Part shown: piece after piece, positions 1-8,843 of the stretch | Layout: each line of letters opens with the position of its first letter | Position numbering within the stretch: the first letter of the stretch is position 1 | Source: Notospermus geniculatus | Lineage: Eukaryota > Nemertea > Pilidiophora > Heteronemertea > Lineidae | Length of the DNA: 64,000 bases | Direction of reading: 5' to 3' | Assembly (NCBI GenBank): GCA_002633025.1 | Contig: NMRB01000014.1 | Location: 808,707 to 872,706 of the forward strand | Notes under the pieces: generated by a model | What the model was told of the DNA's origin: nothing | What the model saw: only the letters and a program-made list of their open reading frames with translations | Database searches by the model: none | Position numbers and translations under genes: made by a program

Positions 1-2
1 TT

Positions 3-996
3 GAATCTAAGGATTTCGAGAAGGAGGACACGTTTGAGACTTGGAGGACATCTGCTCTGTTGTTGAGTTTTCATTGTTGCTGTGATAGTTTGAAAAAAGT
101 GATGGAAAAAACTGAAGTGTGTGAATCAAAGAGTGGTCTGTTGGAGAAGTTGACATTACCTGTCCAGGATGACGTTGATGTGCTGAGAAGGTGTTGTGAC
201 TTTGAGGAGAGTCATTGGTGAGTATCAGTCTTGGGTTTTTCATGGTGAAGTTCTACAGCTCAACTGTCCACACTTTATTAATCCTGAGTCCCAGTCTATG
301 TGAAATTTGAGGCCCTCACCTCCCACAGTTTCCCGTCGATGGTTTCTAATGGGAGGCTTTACTGCCGTTAAAGGCTGCCTCTCAGTGGTCCCAGAACGTC
401 ACAAAATTTGACGTCACAGACGTAAGCATGGCCTCCACGTCATTATGGACGACTTCATAGCATGTACTTCTTCTCGTGACATCAAATTTCGTCACGTTCA
501 ATGACCGCTAACTGATGGTGGCCTCTGACGGCAGTGAAGTCCCCTATTGCCTACTCAATACACCCAAGAGGAGTCTCACTTGTAAGAATTTCTGTTTCCA
601 GGCATTCCTCCATGAAGAAATGTGCTGAGTACGTAACCCATAACCTGCCTGTAGCCGTTCAAGGTCAGACTTCTGCTGTATGTACTGACTACCTGCCCAC
701 AATCAGGAAAATATGCAAATCTGAGGAGATCAAGGAAGCTTCAAAACTGAAGAGGAGGTAGGGAGTTCCTATATCTTATGTAACTTGACTCAAAATGTTC
801 AGAAATACAAGTGTTTTCTTGCAGATACTAGACTTCTTTATATGTTACAGCAGATTTGTCCATGATAAACTGTTGCTAGACGTTCCAGACACATGTATCT
901 GTTCTTTGTTGTTTCAGGTTTTTCCACTACCTTGACAGCATCTCATTTCATCTCAAGCCGTCCGTTCTGGAAACACTCAACAACACATTCAGATGA
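3..996 (+). CDS. atad5: ATAD5/Elg1-like protein, C-terminal part (3' partial gene)
   Basis: Three exons join in one frame: 3-217 (open at the window edge), 602-757 and 918-996, with donors GTGAGT and GTAGGG and acceptors TTTCCAG and TTTCAG. The joined product ends at TGA 994-996. Its last part reads DYLPTIRKICKSEE, then KLKRR, then FFHYLDSI, which resembles the C-terminal end I know from ATAD5, where a basic KRR stretch leads into an aromatic HYL motif. ATAD5 (yeast Elg1) is the large subunit of an RFC-like complex that unloads PCNA from DNA in the nucleus. The AAA+ ATPase domain would lie upstream, outside this window, so the call rests on the C-terminal tail only. The gene is tail to tail with the pyrophosphatase gene. 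The splicing is well supported; the family name is less so. Confidence 0.58.
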
Positions 997-1140
997 TTCG
1001 GACCATTGTGACAGTGCACGATTTGATACAAATGTTAACGGTAATTTATTTAATAGAAGATAAGAAGTATTGTTTCAAACAGAAAAAGCTGTTACTACAT
1101 GTAAAAAAATTTATTTTTTATCTGCTGTACATGTAGAAGA

Positions 1141-1146
1141 AATAAA
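1141..1146 (+). terminator. Polyadenylation signal of the ATAD5-like gene
   Basis: An AATAAA hexamer lies 145 bp after the stop codon at 994-996, on the coding strand, and nothing closer fits. It would give a 3' UTR of about 170 bases. Confidence 0.5.
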
Positions 1147-1567
1147 AACGTGTGTAACGGGAGAAACCAATCTCCAGTAGTAGGAGTTATTGGCTTTAGT
1201 AATAGGCGATAGCTGCTGACGAGAAGGCACTACTGTGGTCCACAGAGTTCTACATGATCAATCAATGCACTCAACATGTAATGCTTTAATGTATGAAAAG
1301 TTCGCCTTGGGAAATTGGCATGATCATATTCTGGTATCACCAATGCACTGTAATTGTTCATCCACTGAAGTACAATGTACACATGGTGTTTTATGAGGCA
1401 TTAGCATGATCATGTACTGGATATAGATTTAAATAAAACTTCAATGGCAGCCAGTGTGGCCCAGTCAACCAATAAGTGGTAGACCTGCATAGCATTAGGA
1501 ACAAACAAAACAAGAGGTAGGCCTATTACCTACAGAATATTTCAAGCAAATTTCTCAACCTGACATT

Positions 1568-1685
1568 GGGTAATATGAATAAAAGCTAGCAAATGCTTTT
1601 ACTTAAGATTTCTACAGCATAGCGTAGTGCATTTGTACTGCAAAATCCAAGTAAAAGCATTTACTAGTCTTTATTCATATGATCC
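1568..1685. mobile_element. 118-bp hairpin MITE with ATT target duplication
   Basis: The ends are inverted repeats (GGGTAATATGAATAAA against GGATCATATGAATAAA), continuing inward as about 33 bp of near-complementary sequence. ATT flanks both sides (1565-1567 and 1686-1688). The matching place in the sister unit (5704-5706) has a single ATT and no element. Filled and empty sites thus define the element exactly. A 3-bp target duplication is usual for PIF/Harbinger-type transposons; the superfamily call is an inference. Confidence 0.8.
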
Positions 1686-1748
1686 ATTAACTTGAGGACT
1701 ATGTTGAATCAGTAGTTTGACACAGCAGAAATTCTAACCTCAGTTAAA

Positions 1749-2095
1749 GGGGCTGTTCACTTTCGGAACCATTTTCCCAACCAATTTTTCATTATGTTGC
1801 AGTTGTTTGATTTTCATGATAACTTCAGGTATAATATTTAAAGGAGCACGGTATTGCCACTTTTTCTCGACAGCCGGCGCCACTGTGCCACTCTCCAACC
1901 CAGGGACCAACGACGTATTGGCGAGTTGACCCGATTTCCTCCGTACATTTTGTAATGCATTTTTGTAGTTCATATTACTGCCGCTAGGTGGCTCCCTCTA
2001 CGTCGGCAGTCAAATAACGCATTTGAGATCCAATACCGTGCTCCTTTAACCATGTGAACTACATTGGGAAAATGGTTCCGAAAGTGAACAGCCCC
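1749..2095. mobile_element. MITE with GGGGCTGTTCAC ends, interrupted by a nested MITE
   Basis: Terminal inverted repeats of about 30 bp begin GGGGCTGTTCACTTTCGGAA and are matched in reverse complement at 2065-2095. The sister unit at 5762-5770 reads TTAAATTTT with no element, exactly the two flanks of this copy joined. No target duplication is visible, so the flank sequence may have been altered. A second element (1838-2049) sits inside it. Confidence 0.78.
1838..2049. mobile_element. TTAA-flanked MITE (piggyBac-like), copy 1
   Basis: Both ends read TTAAAGGAGCACGGTATTG inward, so the element is AGGAGCACGG...CCGTGCTCCT between two TTAA tetramers. TTAA target choice with TTAA duplication is the hallmark of piggyBac transposition. 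Two further copies of the same length lie at 53517-53728 and 62550-62761, each with TTAA at both borders. The roughly 200-bp interior is conserved among copies and has no coding capacity. Confidence 0.85.
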
Positions 2096-2269
2096 TTTTA
2101 GCATTATAATGTAACAAATATACACAACAATGAACATAAACCAGTATTTAAGAGATATGAGGAGTGGAGAATACCGGTACTTTGGGGAGAAGAATCCAAA
2201 CAAGCTGCCACATTCCCTTTCAACTATCGATGCGATCAGACACTGAAAAAACTTCTGACCGACTCCAAT

Positions 2270-2371
2270 CAGTGTTTCTGCCAGTGGGTACTAAGGGTAA
2301 GAGTCATTTTCTTTAATTTCATGGGGTTTTGGCTGATTTTGAAGAATTTAGTACCCTCAAACAAATTTCTG
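2270..2371. mobile_element. hAT-like MITE remnant in duplication unit 1
   Basis: It starts CAGTGTTTCTGCCAGTGGG and carries the internal word TAGTACCCTCAAA, as does the fuller copy at 5911-6053. Compared with that copy it has an internal deletion and has lost its right end. The CAGTGTTTC terminus is typical of hAT elements. Confidence 0.6.
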
Positions 2372-4032
2372 CAATATCACTCGGGTTACCTGAGGAAGTA
2401 TATTCGAACCTTTTCCAGAGAACCCTTCCCCCACTCCTTAAAGCGCTAAACTAGAGATTGCTAATAATTCTATGACAGAATCAATACTGATTTCTCTACG
2501 ACAGATATGGAACGAATCCTCAAATATAAGTTAAGTAACTGATGGGAAGAACCCAGATTTTGGCCTACTTTTCTTCTGAAGATGGAATGCAGGGATGATT
2601 TGGCCAGTTACGTCAATGATTCCTGATATGAGCATTCTTGAGTCCCTGGAGGGAATTCTGTGGACTTATTCTGCGAGGCTGACGTAAAACCATTTATCCA
2701 CTGGAAGAGAAGATTGACAATAATCAGCGTCATTGAAATCACTGAGTCCTAAAGCCAAAGCAGGACACTAGACAATTTGGAAATAACCTGAGCTACCAAG
2801 TCAAGCTCTTTATCACACCCGCAATCTCTGCAGTGACAAGCTCCGATGTTTCCACTATGCCACTCTAACAGCACAGATTGGCTGAAACAGAGGAACTGCA
2901 CTGGAAAATTTCATAGGCAATGACAACAGAGGGAGGGTCTTTTCAAGAAATTTTTCATCTTCAGTGGCCAATGCCTTGCCTTCAAAATTAGTTTGAGCTA
3001 AGTTATGAATGATGCATGTCTTTGCATCATTCATAGGTTGAATATTTACCTGTATCAGGGATGGCACTGGGTTCAGTCTTGGGATCAGCCTGGAAAACAG
3101 AATTTAGACATTGAGAAATGAAATGTTCAGGAACGCCAAAGACTCTCTTGCAAATTTCCCACAAGATGGATGAATTCAAGGGGTTTTACGAGTGTGACCT
3201 GGTGAGTGTTTTATATATGGAGATGCATATCAGTATGCCTCATGCCTTTATTTCACCTCAAACTTCCAATAGTTTTGAACTTACAGCTGCCAGTACAGCA
3301 TCAGCCTCTTCATGAGTAACTTTGTAAGGAGACCCAACAACTGATACATTATCACTGAAATGAGACAACAGATTTATCATACAATTTATGCACAATCTCC
3401 AAGCAAGCAACAACTGACGACATGGCTGAGGAAATTCACACCCCGACATCACCTAGATCCAACTACCATACCTACCATGCTAAGCCTTTGTTCGCTGTCT
3501 GATTTGACATCAAATTCTGCCAAAATCCATGAGTTTCTGCCACTACTTTCTCAGCAAATTCCTGTATAAAGCGAGGACAAAATTGACTGATCACATAGCC
3601 TGACATCTACGTTGAATGGAATGGTTCAAGTGTTTGTTGTCATTTACTAGTTGATTTTAACTTCCCTGCCGAAGAGTTAGAGGTGGTGATACCAATCCGA
3701 TACAGCAAGTTCAGGAAAATCCACCCAATTTTATTCCCAAACAGTGACATTACATGTACTGTTGAATCAGTTTTGAGAAGGCACCTTTTTTGGAATGAAA
3801 CGCGACCTGAACAGACACAGGACTAACACACAAATACAAGAGAAGCAATGCCAAACATTGACCTTACCCTATTCTTTGCTTTACCGCTGAAAGCAAATTG
3901 ATTTGGTGGCTTTCCCGTGGGCATCTTGTAAATTTTAAACCATTCGTGCGTAGCTTTAAGGAAACCAGGCATTTTTTTCTCTACATCATTGATATCTGAA
4001 GATAGTAATTAAAGAAAATCAATCAAGAGAAC

Positions 4033-4056
4033 TAACCAATCAATCAATCAATCAAT
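4033..4056. repeat. (AATC)n microsatellite
   Basis: About five AATC units lie in intron 5 of the pyrophosphatase fragment; the equivalent place in unit 2 (near 7750) has fewer units. Confidence 0.7.
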
Positions 4057-4935
4057 GCATTAATGTACCGGTAGTCTAGAGTGCAGACAACTGACAATGA
4101 TTTTTCCAGACAGTATCAAGATTGGACTTGGAGAGCCTGTTGGCTGGGAAACAGTGCGAGCTTGTCTGTGTGATCTAAGATATTGAAACAGAGGGCCTTT
4201 CTGACTGGACTGGACATTGCAAGACATGGAGGTCCAAAAGACAACAAGGCAGTACATCAGTGGTGGGCATACATCACAATAACTAGGCATTTCACACCCA
4301 AAATAACTTCAGATTACGGCCTGAAAGCAAGTGTTTCAGATTGCAAGGCAAGGGTACAAACCATTCAATTCAGCAGCAAGAGGATCTGTCACATCAATGC
4401 ATATTAATTTCCAATCGGTTTCACCTGAAACGTGATAAGAGACCATTAGACATTGATTGGACATCCAGAATCATGAAACTGTAGAACAAGAGGCTCATAG
4501 GCCTTGCACTCAGCTGACATTTGCAGCGGCATCTAGGTGACAAGTCAAGACACCCACCAACTACCAAGGCAGTAAGAAGCAAGAACTTACCTTCATCAAT
4601 TAATGCTAAAGTGCCAAGAATCTTGACTCTTATTACAGATCCACGTTTATGCACCTTATAACCTATTTCACATGCATCAAGTGGATCATTATCTCCTTTG
4701 GCACTTGTACTTGGCTCTATATGGTTGGGGTCTTCCCAAGTCTACAAGTAAATTTGATATCATTAAGGTAACTTCAATTGGCCTCTTCTTTTGAGGAAGC
4801 TTCTCTGGAAAGTATACAGCTAAACTCGAGCAGAGACAGAGTAACATTGGAAGGAAGCTGCAACCCACAAAATTACCACCTACAGGCAGCTACATGTATA
4901 TAGTACGAAGGTGAGAGACCAACTCCTCATTTCAC

Positions 4936-5391
4936 TATATTATGCACTCAAATGTTCTTGGCCAATCATGTGCAGAAGATTGCATCATGTGATCTTAGGA
5001 TGTCACATCGTATCAGATCCTCAATCCTCGTATCGGATCCTAACACCTCGTATCGGACAGCCCTCCTAGTTTTAGCCAATCAGGGCATAGGCCTATTATA
5101 CCGGTAGTTGCTAGGCAACTTGAGAATCTCTCCATCATTCTTGGCCAATCATGTGATCATAGGATGTCACATCGTATCGGATCCTCAATCCTCGTATTGG
5201 ATCCTAAAATCTCGTATCGGTGAGAACATTTGATTGTATAATATAGCAAAGAGTGGATGGCAGGTCGTCCAATATGGATTTTTGTTGGATGAAGAAAAGT
5301 TATATCGGACTCGGCTTCGCCTCGTCCGATATAACTTTTCTTCATCCAACAAAAATCCATATTGGACTCCCTACCATCCACTATTTGCATA
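4936..5391. mobile_element. 456-bp insertion with giant terminal hairpin, unit 1 only
   Basis: The sequence is present in unit 1 and absent from unit 2, where the flanks meet at 8640/8641. The left part (4936-5244) has short inverted ends (TATATTATGCACTCAAATG against its complement near 5222-5243) and internal direct repeats built on TCGTATCGGATCCT. The right part (5246-5388) is one large near-perfect palindrome. No open frame of note is present. The superfamily is not recognised. Confidence 0.72.
5246..5388. repeat. 143-bp near-perfect palindrome
   Basis: The left arm begins GCAAAGAGTGGATGG and the right arm ends CCATCCACTATTTGC. The arms stay complementary through TCCAATATGGATTTTTG and GATGAAGAAAAGTTATATC, and meet over a short CTCGGCTTCGCCTCG loop near 5310-5323. 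It is part of the 4936-5391 insertion. Confidence 0.88.
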
Positions 5392-5579
5392 TGAACAGCA
5401 GGATTCCAACAACAGGCCTCAAGACCAACAGTATAAGTCACAATTATGGTGCTTACAAAAACTGGCAGAGAAACCACTTATGATAGCATACCTGTGGAAG
5501 GGCTCCATAGTTCCAAATGTAGCCATGATGTGGAAAACAATTATTTACAAAACGAGGCTTTTCTTTTTTCACATCTTGT

Positions 5580-8500
5580 AACTTCAATGGCAGCCAGTGT
5601 GGCCCAGTCAACCAATAAGTGGTAGACCTGCATAGCATTAGGAACAAACAAAACAAGAGGTAGGCCTATTACAGAATATTTCAAGCAAATTTCTCAACCT
5701 GACATTAACTTGAGGACTATGTTGAATCAGTAGTTTGACACAGCAGAAATTCTAACCTCAATTAAATTTTAGCATTATAATGTAACAAATATATACAACA
5801 ATGAACATAAACCAGTATTTAAGAGATATGAGGAGTCCAAACAAGCTGCCACATTCCCTTTCAACTATCGATGCGATCAGACACTGAAAAAACTTCTGAC
5901 CGACTCCAATCAGTGTTTCCGCCAGTGGGTACTAAGGGTACTATGCTAGTACCCTCAAAGGAACAGAAAAGAGTCATTTTCTTTAATTTCATGGGGTTTT
6001 GGCTGATTTTGAAGAATTTAGTACCCTCAAAAAAATTTCTGGCAGAGACCCTGCCAATATCACTCGGGTTACCCGAGGAAGTATATTCGAACCTTTACCA
6101 GAGAACCCTTCCCCACTCCTTAAAGCGCTACACTAGAGATTGCTAATAATTCTATGACAGAATCAATACTGATTTCTCTACGACAGATATGGAACGAATC
6201 CTCAAATGAAGTTAAGTAACTGATGGGAAGAACCCAGATTTTGGCCTACTTTTCTTCTGAAGATGGAATGCAGGGATGATTTGGCCAGTTACGTCTATGA
6301 TTCCTGATATGAGCATTCTTGAGTCCCTGGAGGGAATTCTGTGGACTTATTCTGTGAGACTGACGTAAAACCATTTATCCACTGGAAGAGAAGATTGACA
6401 ATAATCAGCATCATTGAAATCACTGAGTCCTAAAGCCAAAGCAGGACACTAGACAACTTGGAGATAACCTGAGCTACCAAGTCAAGCTCTATGTCACATG
6501 AAGAATGGATCCCACTGCTGGGGATCACACCCGCAACCTCAGCAGTGACAGCTCCGATGTTTCCACTATGCCACTCTTGACAGTCCAGATTGGCTGAAAT
6601 CTAGGAACCGCATTTGGAAACTTTCATAGGCAATGGCAACAATGGGAGGGTTTTTTCAAGAAATTTTGATCTTCAGCTACTAATTCAAAGTTAGATTGAA
6701 CTACCGTAAGTTATGAATGATGCATTTCTTTGCATCATTCATAGGTTGAATATTTACCTGTATCAGGGATGGCACTGGGTTCAGTCTTGGGATCAGCCTG
6801 GAAAACAGAATTTAGACAATCAGAAATGAAATGTTCAGGGAGGCCAAAGACACTGTTGCAAATTTCCCACAAGATACCGGTAGATGAATTCAAGGGGTTT
6901 TACGAGTGTGACCTGGTGAGTGTTTTATATACATGTATGGAGTTGCATATCAGTATGCCTCATGTCTTTATTTCACCTCAAACTTCCAATAGTTTTGAAC
7001 TTACAGCTGCCAGTACAGCATCAGCCTCTTCATGAGTAACTTTGTAAGGAGACCCAACAACTGATACATTATCACTGAAATGAGACAACAGATTTATCAT
7101 ACAATTCATGCACAATCTCCAAGCAAGTAACAACTGACGACATGGCTGAGGAAATTCACACCCCGACATCACCTAGATCCAACTACCATACCTACCATGC
7201 TAAGCCTTTGTTCGCTGTCTGATTTGACATCAAATTCTGCCAAAATCCATGAGTTTCTGCCACTACTTTCTCAGCAAATTCCTGTATAAAGCGAGGACAA
7301 AATTGACTGATCACATAGCCTGACATCTACGTTGAATGGAATGGTTCAAGTGTTTGTTGTCATTTACTAGTTGATTTTAACTTCCCTGCCGAAGAGTTAG
7401 AGGTGGTGATACCAATCCGATACAGCAAGTTCAGGAAAATCCACCCAATTTTATTCCCAAACAGTGACATTACATGTACTGTTGAATCAGTTTTGAGAAG
7501 GCACCTTTTTTGGAATGAAACGCGACCTGAACAGACACAGGACTAACACACAAATACAAGAGAAGCAATGCCAAACATTGACCTTACCCTATTCTTTGCT
7601 TTACCGCTGAAAGCAAATTGATTTGGTGGCTTTCCCGTGGGCATCTTGTAAATTTTAAACCATTCGTGCGTAGCTTTAAGGAAACCAGGCATTTTTTTCT
7701 CTACATCATTGATATCTGAAGATAGTAATTAAAGAAAATCAATCAAGAGAACCAATCAATCAATCAGTGCATTAATGTACTGGTAGTCTACAGTGCAGAC
7801 AACTGACAATGATTTTTCCAGAAAGTATCAAGATTGGAGAGCCTGTTGGCTGGGAAACAGTGCGAGCTTGTCTGGGTGATCTAAGATATTGAAACAGAGG
7901 GCCTTTCTGACTGGACTGGGGCACTGCAAGACATGGAGGTCCAAAAGACCACAAGGCAGTACATCAGTGGTGCATACATCACAAGAAATAGTCATTTCAC
8001 ACCCAAAATAACTTTAGATTACGGCCTGTAAGCAAGTGTGTCAGATTGCAAGGCAAGGGTACAAACCATTCAATTCAGCAGCAAGAGGATCTGTCACATC
8101 AATGCATATTAATTTCCAATCGGTTTCACCTGAAACGTGATAAGAGACCATTGGACATTGAATGGACATCCAGAATCATGAAATTGTGGAACAAGAGGCT
8201 CATGGGCCTTGCACTCAGCTGACATTTGCAGCGGCATCTAGGTGACAAGTCAAGACACCCGCCAACTACCAAGGCAGTAAGAAGCAAGAACTTACCTTCA
8301 TCAATTAATGCTAAAGTGCCAAGAATCTTGACTCTTATTACAGATCCACGTTTATGCACCTTATAACCTATTTCACATGCATCAAGTGGATCATTATCTC
8401 CTTTGGCACCTGTACTTGGGTCTATATGGTTGGGGTCTTCCCAAGTCTGCAAGTAAATTTGATATCATTAAGGTAACTTCAATTGGCCTCTTCTTTTGAG

Positions 8501-8843
8501 GAAACTTCTCTGGTAAGTATACAGCTGAACTCGAGCAGAGACAGAGTAACATTGGAAGCAAGCTGCAACCCACAAAATTACCACCTACAGGCAGCTACAT
8601 GTATATAGTACAAAGGTGAGAGACCAACTCGTCATTTCACTTGAACAGCAGGATTCCAACAACAGGCCTCAAGACCAACAGTATATGTATAGGGCTACAA
8701 GTCACAATTATGGTGCTTACAAAAACTGTCAGAGAAACCACTTATTATAGTATACCTGTGGAAGGGCTCCATAGTTCCAAATGTAGCCATGATGTGGAAA
8801 ACAATTATTTACAAAACGAGGCTTTTCTTTTTTCACATCTTGT
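5580..8843. repeat. Tandem duplication 1, unit 2
   Basis: Second unit of the duplication, about 3.26 kb, without the three insertions of unit 1 and so showing their empty sites (at 5704-5706, 5762-5770 and 8640/8641). It contains pyrophosphatase exons 4-10 and most of exon 3, whose 5' end runs past the unit border to 8875. This unit therefore connects to exons 1 and 2 and belongs to the complete gene. Confidence 0.93.
5911..6053. mobile_element. hAT-like MITE, fuller copy in duplication unit 2
   Basis: Left end CAGTGTTTCCGCCAGTGGG, right end CTGGCAGAGACCCTG, with a subterminal TAGTACCCTCAAA word on both sides. It lies in the 3' flank of the complete pyrophosphatase gene. It shares the CAGKGTTTC-CGCCAG style of end with elements at 22790, 28302 and 35165. 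Confidence 0.65.

Larger units (their letters stand above)
1147..2665. other. Intergenic interval between ATAD5-like and pyrophosphatase fragment
   Basis: No coding exon is recognised here. The interval holds the start of the first tandem-duplication unit (from 1437), a 118-bp hairpin element (1568-1685), a MITE at 1749-2095 with a second MITE nested inside it, and a hAT-like MITE remnant (2270-2371). The short open frames in this stretch fall within repeats and have no family signature. Confidence 0.6.
1437..5579. repeat. Tandem duplication 1, unit 1
   Basis: This unit is repeated at 5580-8843. The join is exact: the text ending at 5579 (ACATCTTGT) matches the text ending at 8843, and the next base begins the same sequence as 1437 (AACTTCAATGG). 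Long parts, for example 3430-4020 against 7150-7740, look identical by eye; other parts differ by scattered substitutions and small indels. This unit is longer because it holds three insertions missing from the other: 1568-1685, 1749-2095 and 4936-5391. It carries pyrophosphatase exons 4-10 and a 5'-cut exon 3. Confidence 0.93.
2666..5579 (-). pseudogene. Inorganic pyrophosphatase, duplicated 3' fragment (exons 3'-10)
   Basis: On the minus strand this unit repeats pyrophosphatase exons: partial exon 3 (5492-5579), exon 4 (4591-4741), 5 (4362-4424), 6 (3868-3995), 7 (3476-3561), 8 (3285-3354), 9 (3050-3089) and 10 (2666-2700, stop TAA 2666-2668). All splice sites of exons 4-10 are intact and the frame stays open. 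Exon 3 is cut by the duplication junction, losing its acceptor and the first 11 codons, and exons 1 and 2 are absent. Protein differences from the complete gene are few: in exon 4 HIEPSTS replaces HIDPSTG, and the end is SLAE rather than SLTE. As it stands it cannot make a full enzyme. It is either the 3' half of a second allele placed in tandem by the assembler, or a young truncated duplicate. Confidence 0.85.
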
